NCBI RefSeq assembly: GCF_031598375.1
Contig: NZ_CP123872.1
Span: 124,001 to 188,000 of the forward strand
DNA length: 64,000 nucleotides
Direction: 5' to 3'
Origin: Temperatibacter marinus
Lineage (GTDB): Bacteria > Pseudomonadota > Alphaproteobacteria > Sphingomonadales > Kordiimonadaceae
The position numbers and the translations under genes were made by a program. The stretch's first letter is position 1, and every line of letters starts with the position of its first letter. Shown here in pieces: positions 52,119-61,587 of this stretch. The notes under the pieces are model-generated. The model was not told the origin of the DNA, made no database searches, and was given only the letters and a program-made list of their open reading frames with translations.

Positions 52119-53120
52119 CTATTCTTCCGGTTTATATAATCCTTTGTAAGAGTTGTCATCATCAACAACCAATAAGAACTTCACATCTTTGTGGCGCATA
52201 TCTTCGTCTGCTTTGTAGACAATCTCACTTGAAGTTACAGTTTCAAAATGACTACTCATAACCTGATGAGCGGTCACTTCTTCAATACGACGTGTAACAC
52301 GCAAAGCAACAGCAAGCTGATCTTTCGTCACAACCCCAATAGGTTTAGACTCTTCGTTCACGACGACGGCCACACCGTGTGCACCCCCAGCCATTTCAGA
52401 CGCAAGTTCAAGCAGAACGATTGACGGGCTTACAATTGGTACTGATTTCACAGCCATCAAATCTGAGACTGTATTGAGAAGCTTCTTACCAAGCGAGCCG
52501 CCTGGGTGAAAGCGTGCAAATTCTGTAGCGCCAAAATTCCTAAGCTGCATCAAAGCGAGAGCAAGAGCATCCCCGATCGCACTTGTCACCGTAATCGACG
52601 TCGTTGGCACTAAATTTTGAGGACATGCCTCTTCATCCACATGAATATCAATCACAACATCAGAAATGGAGGCTAGCGATGAATTTGGTTTTCCTGTGAT
52701 TGCAAGTACTTTATTACCAAACTTTTTCAAATGAGGAACCAGCTGGATAATTTCTTGCGTTTCACCAGAATAAGAGATCAACATCAACGTGTCTTTAGGG
52801 GTAATCATCCCTAGATCCCCATGACTAGCCTCAGCAGGATGCAAGAAGAAAGAAGGCGTTCCGGTAGACGCCATTGTCGCAGACACTTTTCTGCCCACGT
52901 GCCCTGATTTTCCCATACCGATAATGATCACATGCCCCTTGGTCTGCATGATCATTCTGAGAGCTGCACGATAAGTATCTCTTGAAAATATTTTGGAAAG
53001 CTTATCTAAAGCTTGGCTTTGCTGAACAAAGGCATCCGCAACATGATCTAAGGTATCATTAAGGTCACTGCGCAATCCATTAGGAATTTCAAGGATATTA
53101 TCAGGTAAACTTTTATCCAT
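52119..53120 (-). CDS. kdsD: Arabinose-5-phosphate isomerase (KpsF/KdsD)
   Basis: A 333-residue enzyme that makes D-arabinose 5-phosphate from ribulose 5-phosphate, the first step to Kdo. The SIS domain (about 40-175) has G-M-G-K-S-G-H-V-G-R-K and S-Y-S-G-E-T, and the pair of CBS domains (about 215-330) follows. The family is called KpsF, GutQ or KdsD. It is 257 bases downstream of kpsS on the same strand, so it may be separate, but the function ties it to the rest of the block. No signal peptide. Confidence 0.94.
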   Translation of the reverse strand: MDKSLPDNILEIPNGLRSDLNDTLDHVADAFVQQSQALDKLSKIFSRDTYRAALRMIMQTKGHVIIIGMGKSGHVGRKVSATMASTGTPSFFLHPAEASHGDLGMITPKDTLMLISYSGETQEIIQLVPHLKKFGNKVLAITGKPNSSLASISDVVIDIHVDEEACPQNLVPTTSITVTSAIGDALALALMQLRNFGATEFARFHPGGSLGKKLLNTVSDLMAVKSVPIVSPSIVLLELASEMAGGAHGVAVVVNEESKPIGVVTKDQLAVALRVTRRIEEVTAHQVMSSHFETVTSSEIVYKADEDMRHKDVKFLLVVDDDNSYKGLYKPEE

Positions 53121-53377
53121 AAGTAAGTCTCAACTAAGAAGTATAAAAAGTACTCTTCCACTATTCCGATTTAATGAGCGGAATATTACAGTAAAATTGT
53201 TCTTGTGCAATGCATTATTCTAATTTTATTTAATAAATAAGATTACTATCTCTCTGAAAAGGTTATTTATTTACATGCCTCCTCACCTAAAGCATAAGGA
53301 AAACCATAGGTTTTGTTTGCTTTGAAACTATGTGGTTCATAAAAACAACACTTTGACAAAATTCTTAAGATCAATTC

Positions 53378-54583
53378 TTATGGTTGAAGAATTCGTTCTT
53401 GAAGAATTGAAATAATAGTTCGAGCTGTTTCACGCCGTTTACAATAATAATCTCCAGGCAGCAGACACTGCCTTTTTAGTCGTGAAATGAAAGAGTGATA
53501 TTCTTTCATCGGCTCTCTAAGGACTGGTGCCGCCATAAATTCGTCGAAGGAAAGTGTTTCATTTGTCTGAGCCAAGTCCTGATATATAGCCGTCCCAAAG
53601 AGATACGTGGGCACTTTCTCTCTTAGAGCGACTAGCCCAACAGTACTGTTGATTGTTAGACATGCCGTCGCTCTAGACAAAATGGCCTCCAGATCGACTT
53701 CAAAGCCATACAGAATAAACGCCTCAACATGATGCTCTTGAGCCAGCTTCTTAATAAGTGCAGCATAATGCTTGAAGCCCCGATCCATTGGATGATGCTT
53801 CAAAAGAAGAAGATCTCCGTCCTGCCTTGACGCTGCAAATTTACCGATAAGGAATGAAATATATTCTTCGACTGAGTCAAAAGGAGAATGGTAAATAATT
53901 TGGGAATCAACAGAAACTTGCAGAGGCGCAAAAAAGAGACGCCCTTGATGAGACACAAGTTGCCGCATAATTTTATTATCATTTGTCTTGACCGTTAGTT
54001 TCCTAACCCCAGCCCAGACCCACTTACACATCTCACCAAACCCTGCTCCTGGTCTATGATGGATATAGCCCTTAAACAGCCCCTGAAAATAAAAAAACAT
54101 ATGATAATAAATAATCCCCCAAAATGTGCGCCGAGCAAAAGTCGGCACAACAGATATTGGCTTAGGGTCTTGGTCGTGATGACAGGCTACCTCTCCAGAA
54201 ACGAGCATAGGCGAGTTGCCGTTATTCCCCCCCCACTCCGCTGTGATGAATCCAGGTCTCACATATCCTTCTTCTAAACACAGGACTGGTATAGATTTTT
54301 TTTCCCCAACAAGTCTCGCTACTTGATGATAATGCCGGCTTTCTCCGTATAGAATAATTCCATCAATTGCCCTATCCTCGATATATTGACGGAGATAGGC
54401 TTGCCATTCTTCAGCTGCGCCGCGAAAACAGACGATATAATCACCGCGAGCATAGCAGCGATCTCCAGGATTAAAAGCAATCCTATGTGCCACATGACCC
54501 TGGGCATTAATCTCATCAGCGAGATCTTCAAAGAAAGGACCAAGAGGGCCCTGAAGGAGAAGAATGTTTTTTTTCTCAGTCAT
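53378..54583 (-). CDS. kpsS: KpsS-like beta-Kdo transferase of capsule linker synthesis
   Basis: A 401-residue glycosyltransferase of the capsule polysaccharide biosynthesis (KpsS) family. It contains L-L-Q-G-P-L-G-P-F-F near the start, L-E-E-G-Y-V-R-P-G-F near 115, K-H-H-P-M-D near 270 and the T-I-N-S-T-V-G segment near 325. KpsS adds the first beta-Kdo to lysophosphatidylglycerol, the anchor of group 2 capsules. The start ATG 54583 shares a base with the kpsC stop (TAATG); GTG/ATG further upstream would lie deep in kpsC. Confidence 0.88.
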   Translation of the reverse strand: MTEKKNILLLQGPLGPFFEDLADEINAQGHVAHRIAFNPGDRCYARGDYIVCFRGAAEEWQAYLRQYIEDRAIDGIILYGESRHYHQVARLVGEKKSIPVLCLEEGYVRPGFITAEWGGNNGNSPMLVSGEVACHHDQDPKPISVVPTFARRTFWGIIYYHMFFYFQGLFKGYIHHRPGAGFGEMCKWVWAGVRKLTVKTNDNKIMRQLVSHQGRLFFAPLQVSVDSQIIYHSPFDSVEEYISFLIGKFAASRQDGDLLLLKHHPMDRGFKHYAALIKKLAQEHHVEAFILYGFEVDLEAILSRATACLTINSTVGLVALREKVPTYLFGTAIYQDLAQTNETLSFDEFMAAPVLREPMKEYHSFISRLKRQCLLPGDYYCKRRETARTIISILQERILQP

Positions 54584-56655
54584 TATTTTAGCAAAGCCTC
54601 CGTCAAATAAAGGCCCTTTCGAAGGTAGCTCCTTAGCCTGCTCCAAAAGCCTCTGACTTCGACTGCATTATTCTTACGCTTAGCGCTTTTTATCTCGCCC
54701 AGCAAAGCCTCAGGGCTACTCCGTGCTCCAGAAGGCCAACTCACGTATGTAGGATAAACTATGTATGCAGCATAGATTATGTCTTCCAGTGTAAGTGTGC
54801 GCCCTCTTCTGTCTGTTTGCAGATGGTCAACCGTCAGCCCCCAGCCGGCGTAAAAAGGCATCCCATAACACTGAACTTCTTTGCCCATCATCATAGCCTC
54901 TAATCCAGAGCCTGAGGTCATGACATGCACACTATCGGCAATCTGTATACAGTCCTGAATATCAACATCATCTACGACAGCATCTGCACATTTCTCAAGT
55001 GTTTTTCTACACACTTTTCCCGCTCTATTGCCCCCTAGAACATCAGGGTGAGCTTTATAGATAATATAGTCATTGGGATTATTTTTTCTGACAGTCTGAA
55101 GCAGAGATGCGTTATCCTTGATCTTGGGAGAGCCTGCAGCAAGAGAAGCATCTCCTTCTACTTGGCCCGTAACCAAAATAATAGACTTTCCTTGATTATC
55201 AAATGTCTTTGTAAGTTTTTTACCGACGTTATATTTACTCAGTCTCCCAGCTTTCATCTTTGCAATAAAAGCGGTTGCACGGGCACGGTCTTCCACAGAG
55301 AAGTCATGATTAGAGAGAAAATTTTCAAGCGCACTGGGACTAGAGGCGTCATAATACATTCCAATTTTATCAAGAACTAACGAAGCGGGACGGCGTAAAT
55401 CACTGCCCAAACCAATAGATCTTAAAAAACCATCCTCAATACGCCAAATATCAAGAAAATCTGGAAAATGATGCCTAAATTCTTGAAATTTCTGCCCCCA
55501 AACCAAGAGCGCATCTCCAGGCTTATAGGCAAAATTCAGAACATGGCCGCGCTTAATCCAAACGATGTCAGCGTCAGAACCTTGGATAAAATCTCCGATA
55601 AACCCTTTCTTCCATAACGAAAAATCAGCTGCAATCACACGCCGCGCCTTTAGACGCGGCATTTGTTTGTCAGCAATGAGATAATCCAAGATTTGTTCCA
55701 GTGAACATCTTTTCTTTGAATAGGGACATACATAAATAGGATATACAATAAAAGCAGCAGCGAATAATTCTTCAAGTGTCACCGTTTCTGATCGACGCGG
55801 ACAGTTTAGTCGATCATACGTAAGCCCCCAACCCGCATAGAATGGCATGCCGAAACAATGAACTGGTTTCTTGCATAACAATGCCTCAAATCCCATTTGA
55901 GACGTGACGGTATAGACATGATCAACCTGGTTGATAAGAGTTAAAGGAGGCACATGATCCGTAGAGATATAGTGATCCATATCCTTCAAAGTTTTCAGCT
56001 GATTTAAATAGCCCTTCTTTTTGCCTAGGACAACATCAGGATGAGTTTTGATAATAAAGAGAGCGGACGGGTGATTTTCCTTAGCTGACCTGACCATTTC
56101 CTCAAAACTATTTTCATCCGCGAGGCCATATTCTATGCCTTTATCCCCAAACGTCTGATCGACCAATAAGATGATCTCTTTCTGGCTTTCTTTCGCTTTT
56201 AAGATCGAGAGCTGTGTCTCCTCAGAAAGGTCATTAGACGCATGATTATATTTTGTAATTTTCCATTGTCGTATGCGGTGCATGGCCCTTTCCGACTGGG
56301 CTTTTAAAGTCTCATCGAACCAATGACGGTCTTTAAGCAGGTTTTCTAAATCACTGGGTTTTCTAGCGTCATAGTAAATTCCCGTTTGATCCATAATGAG
56401 TGAAATGCGTCGGTCATCAATTTCTGGATGCGAAAGATAACTTATAAACCCATCTTCAAGGCGTATATAAGGCAGTCCTTTTTGGCGGGCCAGTGCACGC
56501 GCACGTCTCGTATTATCTTTTTGACCCCATCCTACAATAACATCCCCATCCTCTGACCCAGCCTTGGAAAAGTCTTTAAAGAGAGGCATCTCGAGTGCTG
56601 CCCTGATCATGGGATCTTTTTTGATACCGCGCGACTTTGTAAAAGCCCGAGCCAT
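54583..56655 (-). CDS. kpsC: KpsC dual-domain Kdo transferase of capsule linker synthesis
   Basis: A 690-residue protein built of two related halves. Each half has a version of (I/W)-R-L/I-E-D-G-F, then D-x-x-G-x-Y-Y-D-A, then H-P-D-V, then G-M-P-F-Y-A-G-W-G-L-T and Y-P-x-Y-V. In E. coli the two halves of KpsC add Kdo with alternating linkages to build the beta-Kdo linker. It starts 1 base after kdsB, and its stop overlaps the kpsS start. Confidence 0.92.
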   Translation of the reverse strand: MARAFTKSRGIKKDPMIRAALEMPLFKDFSKAGSEDGDVIVGWGQKDNTRRARALARQKGLPYIRLEDGFISYLSHPEIDDRRISLIMDQTGIYYDARKPSDLENLLKDRHWFDETLKAQSERAMHRIRQWKITKYNHASNDLSEETQLSILKAKESQKEIILLVDQTFGDKGIEYGLADENSFEEMVRSAKENHPSALFIIKTHPDVVLGKKKGYLNQLKTLKDMDHYISTDHVPPLTLINQVDHVYTVTSQMGFEALLCKKPVHCFGMPFYAGWGLTYDRLNCPRRSETVTLEELFAAAFIVYPIYVCPYSKKRCSLEQILDYLIADKQMPRLKARRVIAADFSLWKKGFIGDFIQGSDADIVWIKRGHVLNFAYKPGDALLVWGQKFQEFRHHFPDFLDIWRIEDGFLRSIGLGSDLRRPASLVLDKIGMYYDASSPSALENFLSNHDFSVEDRARATAFIAKMKAGRLSKYNVGKKLTKTFDNQGKSIILVTGQVEGDASLAAGSPKIKDNASLLQTVRKNNPNDYIIYKAHPDVLGGNRAGKVCRKTLEKCADAVVDDVDIQDCIQIADSVHVMTSGSGLEAMMMGKEVQCYGMPFYAGWGLTVDHLQTDRRGRTLTLEDIIYAAYIVYPTYVSWPSGARSSPEALLGEIKSAKRKNNAVEVRGFWSRLRSYLRKGLYLTEALLK

Positions 56656-57402
56656 TTACACGGCCTCCATCAGCGCCTGGACAGTCTTTAAGTCTTCAGG
56701 TGTGTCAACCCCGTGCGGAATTGGATCAGCATAAATGCCTACTTGGATGGTCATGCCCAGCCCTAAGGCTCTGAGTTGTTCTAATTTTTCTAGCGCTTCA
56801 AGAGAATTAACAGGTGCTTTTGTTAAGACCTTTAGGCTCGAATGTCGATATCCATAAATACCCACATGACGCAAATATGGAGACTCACCTTGTTCGCTCA
56901 CTTCGGTATCCCGATCGAAAGGAATTGGAGCCCTTGAAAAGTAAAGTGCTCTATTTTGATCATCAAGAACTGCTTTCACGACATTTGGGTTTGCCACATC
57001 TTTGGGCGATGCTATTGGCACCACTATCGTGGTCATCTGAGCCAAAGGATTCTCAGAAAAAAGATCATATGTTTTCTGAACTAACTCAAGAGGAATTAAC
57101 GGCTCGTCGCCCTGAATGTTGATGATAATCTCATCGTCCTCAAGGCCTATTTTCGCTGCAGCTTCTGCAATTCTATCTGTACCAGATTGGTGACTTGGAC
57201 TTGTCTTCACTGCCTGTCCACCTGCTTGAATAACTGCTGATTCTATTCGGTCATCATCACAGGCCACCCAGACATTGTCAGCACCGGCAACTTTTCTTGC
57301 CTGCTCTAAGACATGCACAATCATCGGCTTACCAGCAATGTCAGCCAGAGGTTTGCCTGGTAAACGGGTAGAATCATAGCGAGAGGGAATGATAATTTTC
57401 AT
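56656..57402 (-). CDS. kdsB: CMP-Kdo synthetase
   Basis: A 248-residue cytidylyltransferase activating Kdo with CTP. The N-terminal I-P-S-R-Y-D-S-T-R-L-P-G-K-P (4-17) is the nucleotide loop; I-N-I-Q-G-D-E-P is near 93-100, and H-V-G-I-Y-G-Y near 180. The length is normal. It makes the donor used by KpsC and KpsS and by lipid A Kdo transferase. It lies between kdsC and kpsC, in line with them. Confidence 0.95.
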   Translation of the reverse strand: MKIIIPSRYDSTRLPGKPLADIAGKPMIVHVLEQARKVAGADNVWVACDDDRIESAVIQAGGQAVKTSPSHQSGTDRIAEAAAKIGLEDDEIIINIQGDEPLIPLELVQKTYDLFSENPLAQMTTIVVPIASPKDVANPNVVKAVLDDQNRALYFSRAPIPFDRDTEVSEQGESPYLRHVGIYGYRHSSLKVLTKAPVNSLEALEKLEQLRALGLGMTIQVGIYADPIPHGVDTPEDLKTVQALMEAV

Positions 57403-57409
57403 AGAATTC

Positions 57410-57919
57410 TTACTGCTTCTGCTCAGCCTTGTTAATAAGATCCAGTGGTTTCAACTTGTTCAAGCTCAGGATATATTCCGCAGCCTCACGAACAGCCCCT
57501 TTGCCCCCTGATTTCTTGGTAACAAACTGGCTGATGCTTTTAATCTCGTCCACAGCATTTGAAGGTGCCAAAGGCATCCCAACTGCTAGCATCACTTGGT
57601 AATCCACCAAATCATCGCCCATAAAAGCAACACGATCCATCGCAATCTCATTTTGACGGCAGAGTTGATCGAGAGCCGCCTTTTTGTCCTGACATCCCAA
57701 AAGAGCGAAATCTAAATTGAGGTCTTCTACCCGCTTTCTCAAGGGTGCACTGTCCCTGCCTGAGATTATACCAATCTTCAGTCCTGCTTGTTGCAACAGT
57801 TTCAATCCTAAGCCATCATGGGCATGAAAGACTTTATAATTCTCACCTTCAGCCCCGTATACCAATGCACCACTGGTCAACACACCATCAGCATCAAATA
57901 CAGCCATTTCTATTGTCAT
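57410..57919 (-). CDS. kdsC: Kdo-8-phosphate phosphatase
   Basis: A 169-residue HAD phosphatase without a cap domain, which works as a tetramer. D-A-D-G-V-L-T-S-G at 9-17 is motif I; I-I-S-G-R-D-S, K near 90 and G-D-D-L-V-D-Y near 101 are the others. It releases phosphate from Kdo-8-phosphate. It lies between kdsA and kdsB, 4 and 7 bases away respectively. Confidence 0.94.
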   Translation of the reverse strand: MTIEMAVFDADGVLTSGALVYGAEGENYKVFHAHDGLGLKLLQQAGLKIGIISGRDSAPLRKRVEDLNLDFALLGCQDKKAALDQLCRQNEIAMDRVAFMGDDLVDYQVMLAVGMPLAPSNAVDEIKSISQFVTKKSGGKGAVREAAEYILSLNKLKPLDLINKAEQKQ

Positions 57920-57923
57920 CTAC

Positions 57924-58763
57924 TTATCCCGTCTTCACATGATCAAAGGATTTAACAAGGTCATCAATCGCTTTGACTTGTGACAGGTATGGTTTTAATT
58001 GATTTAAAGGCAGAGCACAGGGACCATCACATTTCGCATGATCAGGGTCAGGGTGAGCCTCAAGAAACAATCCTGCAATTCCAAGAGACATGCCAGCGCG
58101 GGAAAGAGCAACAACCTGATCGCGTCGGCCATCCGCACTATCAGACCGCCCTCCTGGTCTCTGTAGGGCATGTGTCACATCAAATACAACAGGGGCATAG
58201 CGCCTCATTTCATCCATTGCTAGCATATCAACGACAAGATTATTATACCCGAATTGACTGCCTCTTTCGCAGAGCATTGTTCTTTCATTCCCAGCTTCAG
58301 CCAACTTATTTTGGATATGTTGCATTTCTCTTGCCGTTAAAAATTGTGGCTTTTTCACATTGATTGGTTTCTGGGTTTCTGCGGCGGCAACCACCAAATC
58401 GGTTTGCCGCGCTAAAAAAGCAGGAATTTGAACGATATCCAACACTTCCGCCGCAGGCTTAGCGTGCCATGGTTCATGGATATCAGAAACAATAGGCACA
58501 TCAAACGTCTCTTTTATTTCTGATAGAATTTTTAAACCTTCCTCAAGTCCTGGACCGCGAAAACTCGAGATAGATGATCTATTTGCCTTGTCAAAAGAGG
58601 CCTTAAAGACATAGGGTATGCCTAATTCTGTAGTGACTGTTTTATACGTTTCGGCAATTTCCATTGCCAAATCGCGACTTTCCAAAACATTCATCCCGCC
58701 CAACAAAACAAAGGGTTTATCATTGGCCATAGAAATTTCATGAGTAATATCAACAGTATGCAT
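57924..58763 (-). CDS. kdsA: Kdo-8-phosphate synthase
   Basis: A 279-residue TIM-barrel aldolase that condenses arabinose 5-phosphate with [22 protein letters not shown] near 70 and [11 protein letters not shown] near 200 are family signatures. The metal-ligand Cys of metal-dependent KdsA is replaced by Asn in the N-V-K-K-P-Q segment, so it is likely the metal-free class. The start is ATG 58763, with GGGGAT upstream; a TTG at 58778 is also possible. It leads the Kdo-capsule block and is divergent from the lyase operon. Confidence 0.93.
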   Translation of the reverse strand: MHTVDITHEISMANDKPFVLLGGMNVLESRDLAMEIAETYKTVTTELGIPYVFKASFDKANRSSISSFRGPGLEEGLKILSEIKETFDVPIVSDIHEPWHAKPAAEVLDIVQIPAFLARQTDLVVAAAETQKPINVKKPQFLTAREMQHIQNKLAEAGNERTMLCERGSQFGYNNLVVDMLAMDEMRRYAPVVFDVTHALQRPGGRSDSADGRRDQVVALSRAGMSLGIAGLFLEAHPDPDHAKCDGPCALPLNQLKPYLSQVKAIDDLVKSFDHVKTG

Positions 58764-58830
58764 ACATATCCCCGACAATAGTGTTGTTTAACTTTAGACA
58801 AAGTCAGCCCATAAGAAAAGAGAATTTCTT

Positions 58831-58869
58831 TTGACATTGAAAATGATTATTGTACATTTGTCCAATAAT
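58831..58869 (+). promoter_or_regulatory. Promoter with overlapping inverted repeat: TetR operator candidate
   Basis: A -35 box TTGACA (58831-58836) and a -10 box TACATT (58853-58858, spacer 16) precede the lyase operon. The perfect inverted repeat ATTATTG-N10-CAATAAT (58846-58869) overlaps the -10 box. A TetR gene is third in this operon, so autorepression at this site is a natural hypothesis. Confidence 0.6.
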
Positions 58870-58894
58870 TGAATAATCAGCATATGAGAAACCG

Positions 58895-60328
58895 ATGAAA
58901 CTCCCCAAATCAGGCCGTGATGCAACTGAAATATTAGACACCTTAAATGCCTTAAAAACAAAGGATGTTGACTGGAAAGGCGGTAAGTGTTTCGCCTATG
59001 TCTATGATGCAGGCCCTGAAGCCATGGATCTATTAAAAAATAGTTTTAATTTATTCATGACAGAAAACGGTCTAGATCCCAGCTCTTTTCCCAGCTGCCT
59101 GGAGTTAGAAAGAGATGTCATTGCCGCAGCCTTAGATTTACAAGAAGCTCCTGAGACGGCAGCAGGTAGCTTCACAAGCGGTGGCACCGAAAGCATTCTA
59201 CTCTCTGTCAAAACAGCGCGAGACTATTACCGTAGCATCCGCCCTGAAATCACCTCCCCTGAAATCATCTTGCCAGAAACAGCTCATCCTGCTTTCTACA
59301 AAGCTTTTAAATATTTTGACATTAAACCAGTACAAACCAAGGTAGATCCAACAAGCTACGAAGCAATCCCAAGCGAAATTGAGAAGGCAATCACAGAAAA
59401 TACAATCATGATTGTGGCTTCTGCGCCCAGTTACGGTATGGGCATCATGGACCCAATTCCTGCCATTGCTGCCATAGCGAAAAAGCATCACCTTCTGTGT
59501 CATGTGGATAGCTGTGTCGGCGGAATGTATATGCCTTTTGCGAAGAAGCATGGGTATGAGATGTATGACTTCAACCTAAGTGTTGACGGGGTCACTCAGC
59601 TGTCAATGGACTTCCATAAATGGGGCTACGCTGCCAAAGGAGCCAGCGCAATCTTATATAAAGATAGTGCCTTAAGGCGTCACCAAATCTTCGCCTGGTC
59701 GGGATGGATGGGGTATACTGTTGTTAATCCCACTGTCATGTCCACAAAATCTGGCGGCCCTGTTGCTGCCTGCTGGGCAATCCTTAACCATATTGGCGAA
59801 GAAGGCTATATGGACTTGGTCGGGAAAACTCAAGCGGCCAGTGAAAAAATTCGCGCGGCTATAAAGGATATCGAAGGTTTACGTCTTCTCGGAAATCCTA
59901 AGGGAAACCTTTTTGCTTTTACAGCTGAAGATTTTGATATATTCGCCTTATCTGAAGCTATGAAGACCTATGGATGGTATATTCAACCCCAATTTGGTTT
60001 CAATACAGTTCCTGCAAACATTCACCTTTCTGTCGGCGCATCAAACGCGCCTCATGTGGATGATTTAATTCATGACCTTAGAAAATGTGTCACAGACTTA
60101 CGCTCAAACGGTACGCCGCCCCTAATGAACGAACTGCCTGCACAATTGTTAGAGATGTTCGAAAATGCAGGCCCTGAATTATTTGATCTATTGGGATCCA
60201 CGCTCGGAACAGATGGATCTGACTTACCTGACAATATGAGGGAAATAAATAATTTGATGAATCTGATGCCAAGTCAATACCGAGATCAATTGCTTGTCGA
60301 ATATATGAATAGATTATACGTTAGATAA
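58895..60328 (+). CDS. PLP-dependent lyase/decarboxylase, sphingosine-1-phosphate lyase-like
   Basis: A 477-residue group II PLP enzyme. T-S-G-G-T-E-S-I near 91 binds the phosphate, H-V-D-S-C-V-G-G near 205 is the Asp/cofactor region, and Lys242 in M-D-F-H-K-W-G-Y-A-A-K-G forms the Schiff base. The early G-K-x-F-A-Y-V-Y and the order of motifs are those of sphingosine-1-phosphate lyase rather than of glutamate or tyrosine decarboxylases. The last ~70 residues, after the fold, are an extra acidic tail. The start ATG 58895 has only a weak Shine-Dalgarno. It heads the TetR-linked operon. Confidence 0.85.
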   Translation: MKLPKSGRDATEILDTLNALKTKDVDWKGGKCFAYVYDAGPEAMDLLKNSFNLFMTENGLDPSSFPSCLELERDVIAAALDLQEAPETAAGSFTSGGTESILLSVKTARDYYRSIRPEITSPEIILPETAHPAFYKAFKYFDIKPVQTKVDPTSYEAIPSEIEKAITENTIMIVASAPSYGMGIMDPIPAIAAIAKKHHLLCHVDSCVGGMYMPFAKKHGYEMYDFNLSVDGVTQLSMDFHKWGYAAKGASAILYKDSALRRHQIFAWSGWMGYTVVNPTVMSTKSGGPVAACWAILNHIGEEGYMDLVGKTQAASEKIRAAIKDIEGLRLLGNPKGNLFAFTAEDFDIFALSEAMKTYGWYIQPQFGFNTVPANIHLSVGASNAPHVDDLIHDLRKCVTDLRSNGTPPLMNELPAQLLEMFENAGPELFDLLGSTLGTDGSDLPDNMREINNLMNLMPSQYRDQLLVEYMNRLYVR

Positions 60329-60329
60329 A

Positions 60330-61577
60330 ATGAATACATCAGAAACACCCTCCCAATCAGAACAAAAGGCATCTAAGCTTCATCCGCACAGGTGGCGACT
60401 AGGTGTCGTTCTTATGTTCTCTGTCTTTGTTGCCTACCTTGATCGCCAAAATATCACATTTGCAATCCCTTTAATGGCAGAGGAATTTGGCTGGACCATA
60501 GAAGAAACCCGCGATTATGGAGCAATGATGATTAGCTTATTCTATATAGGCTATGGTCTTTCTAATATTTTCCTTACCCCCTTTGCAGCTCGATTTGGAC
60601 CCCGACAAAGCTTAATCCTTATCATTATTCTTTGGTCCCTTTTGACTGCCGCAGGGGCTTGGCTCAGCCAATTCATGATGCTGTTTGCAGCCAGTCGTGT
60701 CGCCCTAGGCCTAACGGAAGGAGTGCATTTCCCCCTCATGAATCAAATGACTCACCAATGGTTTCCCCTTTCTGAAAGAAGCAAGGCGAATGGCCTATGG
60801 GTAGCAGGCCTTTATTTAGCGATCGTTTCTGGCCCTTTAATCATTGTGCCTACAATGGTTGAATATGGCTGGAAAGTCATCTTTATTGGCATGGCGCTTC
60901 TTAGTTTGATTTTCTTGCTTCCCTTGGTCGTCAAATATGTCCATAACACGCCCAACAAACAAGCAATTAGGACGGAAAAAGTTTCTCTTGGGCCCACGCT
61001 AAAGACAATAAAAAGACCAGAGTTTTTATTGCTATTTTCAGTCACAATCATCCACAATATCCTGACAAGTGGCATGGTCAATTGGCTGCCAACCTATCTT
61101 ACAACGACGTTGAATGTTGATTTCGAAGATTTGCAGTGGCTCACAACATTACCTTATATTCCCGGCATATTAGCGTTGGGAATTTTTGCCTATTTCGGCG
61201 ATAGGTTTAATAATAGAATTCTCCTCGCGTCTATAGGCTATTTATTTGCAGGGGCCTTTATCTATCTTATGTTTACATCTTCGGATACGCATAGTGCTAT
61301 TGGCTATTATACACTGGCTTCACTAATGGTCTGCGCCTTTACATGTGCTGAATTTGCAATCTTACAGCGCATTGTCAATGCCAATCATATTGCTGCTGTG
61401 GCTGGCATTCATAACGGTGGGGCCATGCTGATTGGCGGTGGGATCGGCCCTTTTGTAGTCTCTCAAGTAATTACTGATACGCCTCAAAATATTCACCCTG
61501 CTGCCTTGCTTTTTTTCGGATTAAGTGTTGTTATTTCACTGATCCTCATGCTGCTATATCGTCGGCTTCGCTATTAA
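60330..61577 (+). CDS. MFS transporter (anion:cation symporter type)
   Basis: A 415-residue, twelve-helix transporter. The loop 2-3 motif is G-L-S-N-I-F-L-T-P-F-A-A-R-F-G-P-R; D-R-Q-N-I-T-F-A-I-P near 39-48 is typical of the ACS family, which takes up organic anions such as glucarate, phthalate or sugar acids. It starts one base after the lyase stop. The substrate is probably linked to the lyase or peptidase products of this operon. Confidence 0.9.
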   Translation: MNTSETPSQSEQKASKLHPHRWRLGVVLMFSVFVAYLDRQNITFAIPLMAEEFGWTIEETRDYGAMMISLFYIGYGLSNIFLTPFAARFGPRQSLILIIILWSLLTAAGAWLSQFMMLFAASRVALGLTEGVHFPLMNQMTHQWFPLSERSKANGLWVAGLYLAIVSGPLIIVPTMVEYGWKVIFIGMALLSLIFLLPLVVKYVHNTPNKQAIRTEKVSLGPTLKTIKRPEFLLLFSVTIIHNILTSGMVNWLPTYLTTTLNVDFEDLQWLTTLPYIPGILALGIFAYFGDRFNNRILLASIGYLFAGAFIYLMFTSSDTHSAIGYYTLASLMVCAFTCAEFAILQRIVNANHIAAVAGIHNGGAMLIGGGIGPFVVSQVITDTPQNIHPAALLFFGLSVVISLILMLLYRRLRY

Positions 61578-61587
61578 GGATAAGACT

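Noticed and set aside
58835-58860. Fur box upstream of the lyase operon (GAAAATGATTATTG)
   Set aside because: Matches only one half of the Fur consensus and overlaps the better inverted repeat ATTATTG-N10-CAATAAT.
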